A stretch of DNA of 64,000 nt from Roseateles asaccharophilus (GTDB taxonomy: Bacteria; Pseudomonadota; Gammaproteobacteria; Burkholderiales; Burkholderiaceae_C): positions 372,001 to 436,000 of the forward strand of contig NZ_SNXE01000001.1 in assembly GCF_004362405.1 (NCBI RefSeq), written 5' to 3'. The notes under the pieces were generated by a model. It was not told the origin of the DNA and ran no database searches. It saw only the letters and a program-made list of their open reading frames with translations. Each line of letters begins with the position of its first letter. The first letter of the stretch is position 1. A program made the translations under genes and the position numbers. Positions 29,798 through 38,500 of this stretch are shown in pieces.

Positions 29798-32173
29798 ATG
29801 CGCAGCCTGAGTTTGCGCAGCTGGTGGACCCTGCTGCTCCTGCTCCTGGTCAGCACCATGTTTGCCGTGGTGGGCAGCCTAGTGCTCGCCTACCGGCTGC
29901 CGCAGGTCGAGCAGCGCAACCGCGACCTGCTCAACGAGCGGGTGCAGGGCGCCAGGCATCAGCTGGAGCAGTACACGCGCATGGTGGAGGATCAGCTGCG
30001 CGGCTTCGCCACGGCTGCCAGCCAGATGGACGGGCCAAGGCGTCAGATGCTGGCCCAGGTCCTGGCCGATCACTCCCGGCTGTTCAACGCCGTCTACGTG
30101 CTGGACCACGAGCAGCGGGTCGAGGTGCTGGCCCTGGCGGCAGATCAGGGGCCGCCCCTGTTGGACCAGCTGCGCGGCATGGACCTCTCGGCCAGTCCCC
30201 TGGTCCGGGAGTTGGCGCGCGGCGCCCAGGGCCACAGCAATGCGCCGCTGTGGAGCGGTGAATACCTCTCGGTGCTCTCGGGTCGCAACACCGTGGCCGT
30301 CGGCCTGCTGCTGCAGGGGCGCAGCTTCATCCTGGAGCTGTCCGCGCCGCAGCTGCTGGCCAGCATCAGCCGGCGTGGCCAGGCCTCTTCGGCGGAGTTC
30401 GAACTGATCGTCATCGATCAGCGCGGCCGGGAGCTGGCCTCGTCGCACGGTGTTGAGGGCCGCATGCTGTTTCGCGACTTCAGCGGCAGCGCCAGCTTCC
30501 GCGCCGCCCTGGCCGGCCAGGACCCACCTCCCCAGGAAGTGGGGACCGATGGGCAGGCCCTGAGCTACGCCGGAACGCGCTCAGACAAGCTGGGCTGGGT
30601 GCTGATGGCCAGCAGCCCGCGTGGCATGGCCGAGTACCACTACCGCGTCACCGTGCTGCTGGTTCTGGCCGGCCTGATTGCCGGTCCGGTGCTGGCGCTG
30701 ATTGCCGCACCGGTGGCGGCCGCCTTCATGGCGCGACCCTTGACCCGGCTACAACGACGCGTGCGGGCCATCGCGGCAGGCGAATTGAATCCCCCCTCCG
30801 TCAAGCCCTCCGCCATTCTGGAGTTGCAGCGCCTGTCTGAAGACATCGCACGCATGGTGGACCAGCTGCAGGCGCGTGAGGCCGATGCGCGCCGCGCGGC
30901 CGAGCGGCTCAGCGCCACGCTGGAGTCGGCGCCCAGCATCGCCATCCAATGGTTTGACAGCGAAGGCCGCATCCTCTATTGGAACGAGGCCTCCACACGC
31001 ATGTATGGCTTCAGTGCGCTGGAGGCAGTGGGCTATTCACTCGCGGAGCGCACCCTCTACCTTCGGGACGAGGAACAGGTCCAGGCCCTGAAGGCGGTGA
31101 TCGCCGATGTCATCGAGACCGGCCAGCCTTTCGGACCGACCGAGTTCACGCTGCGGCACAAGGATGGGCACGAGCTGCTCGTGTTGGCAACCCTGTTTGC
31201 CATCCCGGCCGAGGACGGCAGCCGCCTTGTGGTCTGCATGGATGTGGATGTGACCGAACACCGCCGGGCCGAGGACCAGATCCGCAAACTCAATCTGGAA
31301 CTGGAAGACCGGGTCGTCGAGCGCACCGAGGCCCTGTCCGCCGCCAATGCCGAGCTGGCCATGAATCTGGAGGCACTGCGCCAGGCGCAGCAGCAGCTGG
31401 TTCAGGCCGAAAAGCTTTCCGCCCTGGGCCGCCTGGTGGCCGGTGTGGCCCATGAGCTCAACACCCCCATAGGCAATAGCCTCATGGCCGTGTCCAGCCT
31501 GCGCGAGCCCATGGAGCAGATCCGCGCCGCCATGGCCGGTGGCGGGCTCAAGCGCTCCATGCTGGAGAGCTTTGTCACGCATGTGGGCGAGGGCACGGAC
31601 ATCGCGCAGCGCAATCTGAGCCGGGCGGCCGAGCTAGTGATGAGCTTCAAGCAGGTGGCGGTGGACCAGACCACCACCCAGCGGCGCCGCTTCAAGCTGG
31701 ATGCCGCCATCGAGGAGATCCTGCTCACCCTCAACCCCATGCTCAAGCGCAGCGCTCACAAGCTGAGCCTGGACATCGAGACGGATATTGAGCTGGACAG
31801 CTATCCGGGCCCCCTGGCCCAGGTCATCACGAATCTGGTCCACAACGCCCTGCTGCACGCGTTTGAGGGGCGCGAGGGCGGTGGCCAGATCAGCATACGG
31901 GCCCGGCGGCTGGAGGCCCAACCTGGTCTGGTGCAGCTGGATGTGGGCGACAACGGCCTGGGCATCCCGGCACAGGCCATGGGCCGGATCTTCGACCCCT
32001 TCTACACCACGCGCATGGGGCGCGGTGGCACCGGCCTGGGCCTGCACATCGTGCACAACCTGGTGACCCAGCTGATGGGCGGACAGATCCGGGTGCAGAG
32101 CCAGGAGGGCAAGGGCACGGTGTTCGAGCTGCTGCTGCCCTTGGAGGCACCCGCATCGAGCGCGCCGGCCTAG
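29798..32173 (+). CDS. Membrane sensor histidine kinase (periplasmic sensor-HAMP-PAS-HisKA-HATPase)
   Basis: A 791-residue kinase. Helix 1 about residues 10-32. Periplasmic sensor region about 35-285, Cache-like by length. Helix 2 about 286-312. HAMP about 312-365 (RPLTRLQRRVRAIAAGEL). PAS about 370-490 with SAPSIAIQWFDSEGRILYW. A coiled-coil linker precedes VAGVAHELNTPIGNSL, with the phospho-acceptor histidine near 552. HATPase about 640-785: NLVHNALLHAF (N box), VGDNGLGIP (G1) and GRGGTGLGLHIV (G2). It has no receiver domain, so the REC-EAL protein two genes upstream is the natural partner. It overlaps the convergent hydrolase gene by four bases. Confidence 0.92.
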   Translation: MRSLSLRSWWTLLLLLLVSTMFAVVGSLVLAYRLPQVEQRNRDLLNERVQGARHQLEQYTRMVEDQLRGFATAASQMDGPRRQMLAQVLADHSRLFNAVYVLDHEQRVEVLALAADQGPPLLDQLRGMDLSASPLVRELARGAQGHSNAPLWSGEYLSVLSGRNTVAVGLLLQGRSFILELSAPQLLASISRRGQASSAEFELIVIDQRGRELASSHGVEGRMLFRDFSGSASFRAALAGQDPPPQEVGTDGQALSYAGTRSDKLGWVLMASSPRGMAEYHYRVTVLLVLAGLIAGPVLALIAAPVAAAFMARPLTRLQRRVRAIAAGELNPPSVKPSAILELQRLSEDIARMVDQLQAREADARRAAERLSATLESAPSIAIQWFDSEGRILYWNEASTRMYGFSALEAVGYSLAERTLYLRDEEQVQALKAVIADVIETGQPFGPTEFTLRHKDGHELLVLATLFAIPAEDGSRLVVCMDVDVTEHRRAEDQIRKLNLELEDRVVERTEALSAANAELAMNLEALRQAQQQLVQAEKLSALGRLVAGVAHELNTPIGNSLMAVSSLREPMEQIRAAMAGGGLKRSMLESFVTHVGEGTDIAQRNLSRAAELVMSFKQVAVDQTTTQRRRFKLDAAIEEILLTLNPMLKRSAHKLSLDIETDIELDSYPGPLAQVITNLVHNALLHAFEGREGGGQISIRARRLEAQPGLVQLDVGDNGLGIPAQAMGRIFDPFYTTRMGRGGTGLGLHIVHNLVTQLMGGQIRVQSQEGKGTVFELLLPLEAPASSAPA

Positions 32174-33282
32174 TCCCTGTCCTGAGGCTCGGGCGCCAGC
32201 ACGGCAGCAAAGCGCTGCAGCAGGGCAGGCAGCCGCGTGCCGTCAAACCAGCGCAGCACCAGCACCGACTGCCAAGCCGGCTCCACCCACACCACATGGC
32301 CTCCGGCCCCCATCATGAAGAAGGCCTGGGTCGAGGCCGCGGGAAAGCTGCGCCCGTCGCGGTTGAGCCAGACCAAGCGCCCATAGAAGGGAGCGATGGC
32401 ACAGGGCTCGCTCAAGGCGCTGACCCAGTCCCGCGGCAGGATCTGTCGTCCGCCATGCGCACCGCCATCCAGCAGCAACTGGCCCACACGGGCCTGATCG
32501 CGTGCGCTGACGCTCACGCCGCCGCCCCAGTGCGTACCGCCCGGCACCGACTGCACCGGGCCCAGGCCCGGCAGCTCCACCCAGGCGTCGTCGTAGCCGC
32601 GCCAGGCAAAGCCCTCGCCCCCGCCGAGAGGGCGAAGGATCTCGTTCAGAAAGACCTCGGGCAGGGGCCGGCGCAGCAGATGCAACAAGGCCAGGGCCAG
32701 CTGGTTGATACGCACATCGTTGTACTCCCAGTAGCGGCCAGGCGGCTGCAAAGGGCGCGCCCCACCCTTGGGCCCACCCGCGGGCCGCGGGTCCTGCGCC
32801 ACCTTGCGCCAGCGGTCCACCTGGTCCGGCAGGCCGAAACACTCACCCTCCCACTCGCTGGTCTGCTCCAGCAGCATGGCCCAGCTGATGCGGCGGTTGT
32901 GCGAGCCGTCAAAGCCTATGCCCGGCAGCTGCTCGGCCACCGACCGGTGCAGATCGGGCAGCAGGCCCTCACGTCGGGCGATGCCGGCGAGCAGGGCCAG
33001 ATAGGTCTTGGCCACGCTGAATGTCAGGTCGGACCGATCCGGCTCACCCCAGGCCGCCAACTCGTGGCCACGCTGCCAGAGCACGCCGCTCTGGGGCCCT
33101 CGCGCATGCACCGGCCCGCGCAGACGGTTGTAGGGAGCGGGGTCCTCGTGATGCACCCCCCAGGGCGCTGCCCCGGGCGGCAGCACGGCGGCCGGATCGC
33201 GAGGCCAGGGACATTCATGCGCTTGCGCAAAGGCCAAGGCCTGCGCCAGGGAAGCAGAGAGGTCGGAACATGTCACGGGCAT
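32170..33282 (-). CDS. Serine hydrolase, beta-lactamase/penicillin-binding-protein family
   Basis: A 370-residue protein of the class C beta-lactamase-like fold. SVAK at residues 89-92 (LTFSVAKTYL) is the SxxK nucleophile motif. WEYNDVRINQLALALL supplies the YxN-type motif, and GTHWGGGVSVSARDQARVG resembles the third active-site strand. No signal peptide is obvious from the ATG at 33282, so it may act in the cytoplasm as an esterase, like many members called 'serine hydrolase'. An in-frame extension to 33396 exists but adds only basic sequence without a signal. It is convergent with the sensor kinase gene. Confidence 0.83.
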   Translation of the reverse strand: MPVTCSDLSASLAQALAFAQAHECPWPRDPAAVLPPGAAPWGVHHEDPAPYNRLRGPVHARGPQSGVLWQRGHELAAWGEPDRSDLTFSVAKTYLALLAGIARREGLLPDLHRSVAEQLPGIGFDGSHNRRISWAMLLEQTSEWEGECFGLPDQVDRWRKVAQDPRPAGGPKGGARPLQPPGRYWEYNDVRINQLALALLHLLRRPLPEVFLNEILRPLGGGEGFAWRGYDDAWVELPGLGPVQSVPGGTHWGGGVSVSARDQARVGQLLLDGGAHGGRQILPRDWVSALSEPCAIAPFYGRLVWLNRDGRSFPAASTQAFFMMGAGGHVVWVEPAWQSVLVLRWFDGTRLPALLQRFAAVLAPEPQDRD

Positions 33283-33371
33283 GCTTGAATTAGAGAGCTT
33301 CCACGCAGAGCGGACAAGCCGACGGACCTTTATGACGTGTGCCGAAGAGCGCCTGGCGGCATACTTGGGCG

Positions 33372-34529
33372 ATGGCCGCACTCGACCCCTGGACACTGTG
33401 GATGGCCAACACCGCCATCCTGCTGTTTGCGGCTGGCGTGTGGGCCGTCCTGGGTGGCTTCTACCGCATCGCGCCGAGCGCGGCCGCCTTCTTCTTCGCC
33501 AGCCAGTGGATGGCCTTGCCCGCCCTGCCCTGCCAGGGCTGCGGACCGCCCTGGCCCGGGGCTTGGCTGCCGGTCTGGGTGCTGGCGCTGTGCGGGCTGT
33601 TGTCCCTGGGTCTGCTGGCCGCAGGGGTGAGCCGCCTGCTCAAGCTCCGGGCCCAGCGCCGGCTCGCAGGGCCGGCCCTGGCGCTGGGTGCTGCCGCGCT
33701 GCTCAGCGGTGTGCTGGGCCAGGAGACGCTCTCTTTGCGACTGGCCTTGCTGGGCATGGCCCTGGCCGCGGCACTCAGTGGCCTGATGCTGTGGCGCGGC
33801 ACGACCGGCGCTCATGAGCACTGGCCCTGGCGCACCGCGCTGTGCCTGCCCTATCTGGCCATCAGCCTGCTGACCTTGCTGATGGCCCTGTTCCAGCCGG
33901 CTTATCACGTGCCCGGTTTGGCCACGCAGCTCCTACCGGTGGCCCTGCATGTGTGGATACCGCTAAGCCTGATGGCCCTGGCCGTGCGTCGCCTCTGGCT
34001 GCGCATTGCCCACCTGGCCCGACACGATTCACTAACCGGCGCGCTGAACCGACGCGCCCTTGATGAAATGCTGGCCCGGGCCCGGGCTCGGCTACGCCGC
34101 GGCCAGAGCTTTGCCTGGATCGTGCTGGATGTCGATCACTTCAAGCAGATCAACGATGAGCTCGGACATGCGGGCGGCGATGCGGCCCTGCGCCACATCG
34201 CTCGACTGCTGATGGAGGAGTGTCGCGAGCCCGATGCGGTGCTGCGCCTGGGCGGCGAGGAGTTCGGCCTGCTGCTGCCGGGCTGCGATCTGGCCGGCGC
34301 CACAACCCTGGCCACACGACTGCGCCGGCGCATCCTGGAACGGCCGCTGCAATGGGAAGGGCGCTCTGTGGTGCTGCAAGCCAGCTTCGGCGTCAGTCAG
34401 GCCCGGCCGGAGCTGGATGCCGGTGACAGCAGTGACGCCCTGCTGCAGCGCAGCGATGCCCTGCTCTACCAAGCCAAGGCCTCAGGGCGCAACTGCGTGG
34501 TCACTGAACAGGGTGAGGTGCCGGCATGA
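33372..34529 (+). CDS. Membrane-bound diguanylate cyclase, first of a tandem pair
   Basis: A 385-residue protein with about six N-terminal membrane helices (residues 8-205) and a C-terminal GGDEF domain from about 215. HDSLTGALNRRAL starts the domain, LDVDHFKQINDELGH is the substrate-binding segment, and LGGEEFGLLLPG holds the active GGEEF at 294-298. REPD at 285-288, five residues before it, is an intact RxxD inhibitory site, so c-di-GMP feedback is expected. The ATG at 33372 is taken over one 11 codons upstream. It overlaps the next cyclase by four bases. Confidence 0.9.
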   Translation: MAALDPWTLWMANTAILLFAAGVWAVLGGFYRIAPSAAAFFFASQWMALPALPCQGCGPPWPGAWLPVWVLALCGLLSLGLLAAGVSRLLKLRAQRRLAGPALALGAAALLSGVLGQETLSLRLALLGMALAAALSGLMLWRGTTGAHEHWPWRTALCLPYLAISLLTLLMALFQPAYHVPGLATQLLPVALHVWIPLSLMALAVRRLWLRIAHLARHDSLTGALNRRALDEMLARARARLRRGQSFAWIVLDVDHFKQINDELGHAGGDAALRHIARLLMEECREPDAVLRLGGEEFGLLLPGCDLAGATTLATRLRRRILERPLQWEGRSVVLQASFGVSQARPELDAGDSSDALLQRSDALLYQAKASGRNCVVTEQGEVPA

Positions 34530-35680
34530 GCATGGCCCCCCAGACCGTCACGCTGCTACTGCTTATCAACACGCTGTGCCTGCTGGCCTGCACAGCGTGG
34601 CTGCTGATGGCCAGGGTGCGCCACTTCGCGCGCCGGGTGTCCTGGGTCATGGCCGCAGTCAATGTGCTGCTGGTGCTGGGTATCGGGCTGTATGCGCTGC
34701 GCGGACGGCCCGATTGGCCGGCCCTGCTCACCCACGAGGGCTCGGTGACCCTGCTCATGGCGGCTTTCGGGCTGATGTGCAGCTTCGGCCCGCTGATCGC
34801 GCTGGAGGCGCCCCGCTGGCGTGCGCCCGCGGGGCTGGTGCTCGCCACCCTGGCCCTGCTGCTGCTGCTGCCACAGGGCTCACGGTGGTGGCTGACCGTC
34901 AGCGCCCTGGGCATCACGCTGATGATCCTGCTGATCTGTCACGGGGTCTACATCCGGCTGTTGCGTGTGGTGAAGGCGGCCACCGCATTGCTGCTCACCC
35001 TGCCCTACATCCTGCTGAGCCTCATGTTCGCCCTGCGCGGGCTGGGCTTTGTGCTGCTGGACCCGAGCCAGCAGGGCCTGCTGACCCAGAGCCTGACAAA
35101 CACCCTATGGCTCTGGACCGGCTTCTTGATGGTGCTGCTCATCAATGCCCAGGTCGCCTTCATGCTGGTGCTGCGCCTGGTACTGCAGCTGCAACAGCTC
35201 ATCCACCAGGACGCACTGACCGGCGCCCTCAACCGACGCGCTTTCGAGCTGGCCATGAAGCAAGCACATGCCGCTCATGAACGCGGACAAGCGCAGGCCC
35301 TGGTGCTGGTGGATATGGACCACTTCAAGCGCCTGAACGATGAGCTGGGGCACCCCGCCGGGGACGAGGCGCTGCGCTGGCTGGTGGCCCGGGTGCGTGA
35401 GGTCTTGCGTGAGGTGGACACCATCGCCAGGCTGGGGGGTGAGGAGTTCGCGCTGCTGCTGCACGAGTCCGACAAGCAGGGCGCGTTCCAGGTGGCCGAG
35501 CGGGTGCGTGCACGGCTGCGACAGCTGGACTGGCAATGGCAGGGCCGGCCCTGGCCGCTGCGGGCGAGCTTTGGCGTGGCCGCCTGGGAAGCCGGCGATA
35601 GCGGGCCCGAGCGCGTGCTGGCGCGTGCCGATGCGGCCCTGTACGAGGCCAAGCGACAGGGGCGCGACCGGGTTTGCTGA
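34526..35680 (+). CDS. Membrane-bound diguanylate cyclase, second of a tandem pair
   Basis: A 384-residue paralogue of the upstream gene with about six membrane helices, then a GGDEF domain starting HQDALTGALNRRAFEL. LVDMDHFKRLNDELGHPAGD and GGEEF at 304-308 are intact, and REVD at 295-298 is the inhibitory site. The membrane parts of the two cyclases are of the same size but share little obvious sequence, so they probably sense different inputs. The ATGA overlap suggests coupled translation and possibly heterodimers. Confidence 0.9.
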   Translation: MSMAPQTVTLLLLINTLCLLACTAWLLMARVRHFARRVSWVMAAVNVLLVLGIGLYALRGRPDWPALLTHEGSVTLLMAAFGLMCSFGPLIALEAPRWRAPAGLVLATLALLLLLPQGSRWWLTVSALGITLMILLICHGVYIRLLRVVKAATALLLTLPYILLSLMFALRGLGFVLLDPSQQGLLTQSLTNTLWLWTGFLMVLLINAQVAFMLVLRLVLQLQQLIHQDALTGALNRRAFELAMKQAHAAHERGQAQALVLVDMDHFKRLNDELGHPAGDEALRWLVARVREVLREVDTIARLGGEEFALLLHESDKQGAFQVAERVRARLRQLDWQWQGRPWPLRASFGVAAWEAGDSGPERVLARADAALYEAKRQGRDRVC

Positions 35681-35719
35681 GTGCGGTTCCGGTCGGCAGG
35701 CCACCAGGCCGCTGCTGGC

Positions 35720-36334
35720 TCAAGGAGCCGGCAGCCGCGCCAGCAGCCGGGGGCCGGTGCTGGCGTCCCAGCCCAGCACCAGCCCTTCGCCGGATGCGGT
35801 GTTCACCCCCAGCAGATCGCTGAGCACGAACATATGCGTGACCCAGACCTCGAAGCCCGCGCCCTGGCGCACCGCAACGCCAAGGGCCTGGCGCAGCTCG
35901 GCCAGGCTTTGCGCATTGGTCTCCTCGCTGCCGGCGCGCGGCGAACCCAGGGCCGACCAGGCCTCGGCACGGCCGAAGGCCAGCTCCGCCGTGTCCATGC
36001 AGCGGCACCAGGGGCTGCTGCGTACCCGCGCCGGGCTCAGGCCGGCCGCGCGCAGGCGCTGTCCCAGCGCGCGGGCCTGGGCCCGGCCCTGTTCGCTCAG
36101 ATTGCGCTGGGTGCTGCAGTCGCCCAGCTTGAAGCTCGGGGGATCGAAGGTGCCGGGCGCCAGGGCATGGCGCAGGGCCAGCACCACGCCGCCGCGCTTG
36201 AGCAGGGCCAGGGCGTCGGCGTCGGCCTCGGGACCGGGACCGGCCGCCAGGGCCAGACCGGGCCAGCCCGCCACAGCGGCCAGCTGCAACAGCCGGCGGC
36301 GGGCCAGAAGTTCTTGCGAGGTGTTCGAGGGCAT
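35720..36334 (-). CDS. Secreted histidine phosphatase family protein
   Basis: A 204-residue phosphoglycerate-mutase-like protein. RRRLLQLAAVAGWPGLALA is a signal with an arginine cluster that could be Tat-type. The catalytic motif is VLALRHALAPG with Arg55 and His56; family members use RHG, so RHA is a slight variant. The second histidine is in VWVTHMFVLSDLLG. RVRSSPWCRCMDTAELAFG supplies a further arginine. Periplasmic location and unknown phospho-substrate. The frame is open far upstream, but the ATG at 36334 is the first that gives a signal peptide. Confidence 0.82.
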   Translation of the reverse strand: MPSNTSQELLARRRLLQLAAVAGWPGLALAAGPGPEADADALALLKRGGVVLALRHALAPGTFDPPSFKLGDCSTQRNLSEQGRAQARALGQRLRAAGLSPARVRSSPWCRCMDTAELAFGRAEAWSALGSPRAGSEETNAQSLAELRQALGVAVRQGAGFEVWVTHMFVLSDLLGVNTASGEGLVLGWDASTGPRLLARLPAP

Positions 36335-36399
36335 GGGGCTCTTTCGCACAAGACCGCGACAGCGCCGCATCATGCCCGGCCCGCGAGCCCGGCACCGGC

Positions 36400-36936
36400 T
36401 CAGGGTTTTGGCGGACGGCTCCCACCCAGACCGGGCGCGAACAGTTCCATCACCCGCAGCCGGGCCCCATGGCGGGTGAAGACCGAGTTGCGCGACCAGA
36501 GCATCTGGCTGGACGGCGCCGCGCCGGTGGCGGCCTCCCACTGCCGCGCCATTTGGCGCCAGGTATGGCCATGGCGGGCTAGGCGCCGCGGCTGCAGCTC
36601 GCTGCGCGCCACGCGCGGATCGGCGTACAGCAGATGACCCAGGGGCTTGGACCCCAGGCCCTTGAGCGCCTTCCAGGGGCCGGCCAGGGCCGCCCCGTGC
36701 AGGGCGGAGCGGGCCCAGACCAGGGGCTGACCGTCCACATGCAGGATGACCTCGCGCACCACGGTGCAGCCGCGCCGCGGCAGGCCCAGGGCGCGCCGTT
36801 CGGCGGCACGCAGCGGCGCCACGGTCTGCCTGAGCACCTGGACCTGATAACGCTCGCCCAGGGCCGCCAGGCGGCGGCTCAGAGACCCCGGCGCGCGCAA
36901 CCAGGCGCGCAGACCGGCACGGCTCGCAATTCCCAT
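36400..36936 (-). CDS. ubiC: Chorismate lyase
   Basis: Converts chorismate to 4-hydroxybenzoate and pyruvate, the first committed step of ubiquinone synthesis, providing the substrate of UbiA (20627). It is 178 residues long. GCTVVREVILHVDGQPLVWA and ARSALHGAALAGPW match the UbiC core strands, LGSKPLGHLLYADPRVARS holds the conserved LG..LF-type region, and SQMLWSRNSVFTRHGARLRV is the usual C-terminal segment. The ATG at 36936 lies ten bases after proC, suggesting one transcript. Confidence 0.85.
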   Translation of the reverse strand: MGIASRAGLRAWLRAPGSLSRRLAALGERYQVQVLRQTVAPLRAAERRALGLPRRGCTVVREVILHVDGQPLVWARSALHGAALAGPWKALKGLGSKPLGHLLYADPRVARSELQPRRLARHGHTWRQMARQWEAATGAAPSSQMLWSRNSVFTRHGARLRVMELFAPGLGGSRPPKP

Positions 36937-36946
36937 GGTCGGTGCT

Positions 36947-37774
36947 TCAGCGTCCGAATTCCTCGCCCAGCTCCCGGGCCCGTCGCTCGGCCGCCAGCAC
37001 GGCGCGGCGGATGGCGGCATCCACCCCCTCGGCCTGCAGGCTGCTGATGGCGGCATGGGTGGTGCCGCCCTTGGACGTCACCTTCTCGCGCAGCTGGGTC
37101 GGCGATTCACCCGACTGCAGACCCAGGGCCGCCGCGCCGCCACAGGTGGCAAAAGCCAGCTGGCGCCCCTGCTCGGCGCTCAGCCCCAGCTCCTGGGCGG
37201 CCTGCATCATGGCCTCGACCATGAAGAAAAAGTAGGCCGGCCCCGAACCCGAGAGCGCGGTCACCGCGTCGATCTGCGACTCCTGGGCCAACCACAGCAG
37301 GGCCCCGGTGGGTGCCAGCACCTGCTCCACCAGCTGCCGGTCGCCGGCCGAGACCGCGGCGCGGGCATACAGTCCCGTCATGCCTTGCCCGATCAGGGCC
37401 GGGGTGTTGGGCATGGCCCGCACCACGCGCTCGCTGCCGCTGGCCTGCGCCAGGGCCGCACTGGGAATGCCCGCCATGACCGAGAGCTGCAGCGCATGGG
37501 CCAGGCGCCCCGCCAGCGGTGCGGCGGCGGCCTTGAAGAGCTGGGGCTTGACGGCCCAGACCACCAGCTCGGCCTGCGCCAGACCGGCCGCGTCCAGGGC
37601 CACCGCGTCCGCGCAGGCTTGCAGGCCGAAGTCCTGGGCCAGTCGCTGGCGCTGAGCCTCCCAGGGCTCCAGCACCAGCAGGGAGTCCAGCGGGCGGCCG
37701 GCGCGCAGCAGGCCACCGATGATGGCGCTGGCCATATTGCCGCCACCTATGAATGCAATGCGAGAAGTGCTCAT
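36947..37774 (-). CDS. proC: Pyrroline-5-carboxylate reductase
   Basis: Last enzyme of proline synthesis, reducing pyrroline-5-carboxylate with NAD(P)H. It is 275 residues long. IAFIGGGNMASAIIGGLL is the Rossmann dinucleotide motif, VVRAMPNTPALIGQGMTGL and DAVTALSGSGPAYFFFMVEA are hallmark segments, and LREKVTSKGGTTHAAI is the C-terminal signature. It sits upstream of ubiC on the same strand. putA for proline breakdown is 20 kb away. Confidence 0.96.
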   Translation of the reverse strand: MSTSRIAFIGGGNMASAIIGGLLRAGRPLDSLLVLEPWEAQRQRLAQDFGLQACADAVALDAAGLAQAELVVWAVKPQLFKAAAAPLAGRLAHALQLSVMAGIPSAALAQASGSERVVRAMPNTPALIGQGMTGLYARAAVSAGDRQLVEQVLAPTGALLWLAQESQIDAVTALSGSGPAYFFFMVEAMMQAAQELGLSAEQGRQLAFATCGGAAALGLQSGESPTQLREKVTSKGGTTHAAISSLQAEGVDAAIRRAVLAAERRARELGEEFGR

Positions 37775-37799
37775 CGTGCCTTGAGTGTAGGAGGGCTGT

Positions 37800-38498
37800 T
37801 CAGTAGTCCAGGCGCAGGCGCTGGCCCTTGTAGCTCAGCACCGCGCTGCGCAGCTGGATCTGCTCCAGGCGCAGACCCGGGGCGATCTGATCGCCCTCGC
37901 GATAGACCTGGCCGTTGAGGATGAGCATGCGGTGGGCCGGGGTGGGCGAATGCATGGCGCCGCCCACCTGCAGCGAGGGCAGCTCGGCGCGCAGTGCGGG
38001 GCTCAGTTCCGCCAGGGCCGGTGGCTGTGTCGAGGCCGCGGCGACCACGGCCGCCGAGGCAGCCGGCGGCGGTCTGAGGGCGTCGGCTCTCACTGCGGGC
38101 GGCAAGGCGGCGGGCGGCGGCGGAAGCGGCCAGGGCGCACTCGGCGCACGCATCTCGGCGTCTGGCGAGGCAACTTGTGTCGGGGCAGGTGCCGGGGCCA
38201 CCGCCGGCACCGGCGGGCGGACCTCGGGAGTGGGCTTGGCCGGCGCCTGGGCGCCAGGCGCAAGAGGCGGCGCCGTCACGGCAGCCGGCGCTTGCCAGAG
38301 CCAGAAGGCCGCGGCAGCCCCCAGCAGCAGGGACAGTCCCAGGCCCAGCCACCACCAACGCCGGCCGGACCGGGCCGCTGGGGCGCCCGCGGCCTCGGGG
38401 CCGCCCTGGCCGCTCCAGGCCTGGCTGTGCAGACGCGGCACCTGGCCCCGTTCACGTTCTGACTCGGCGCGTCGCAGCGCCTCAAGAATGTAGGACAT
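37800..38498 (-). CDS. gspB: General secretion pathway protein B (GspB/ExeB-like)
   Basis: A 232-residue protein beginning MSYILEALRRAESERERGQ, the standard N terminus of GspB. One membrane helix follows (WWWLGLGLSLLLGAAAAFWLW), then a long proline/alanine linker through the periplasm. The C-terminal domain has HRMLILNGQVYREGDQIAPG and LRSAVLSYKGQRLRLDY. It partners ExeA in placing the type II secretion outer-membrane channel through the cell wall. The start codon comes two bases after the exeA stop (TAG-CC-ATG), so translation is coupled. An in-frame extension into exeA was not used. Confidence 0.85.
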   Translation of the reverse strand: MSYILEALRRAESERERGQVPRLHSQAWSGQGGPEAAGAPAARSGRRWWWLGLGLSLLLGAAAAFWLWQAPAAVTAPPLAPGAQAPAKPTPEVRPPVPAVAPAPAPTQVASPDAEMRAPSAPWPLPPPPAALPPAVRADALRPPPAASAAVVAAASTQPPALAELSPALRAELPSLQVGGAMHSPTPAHRMLILNGQVYREGDQIAPGLRLEQIQLRSAVLSYKGQRLRLDY

Positions 38499-38500
38499 GG

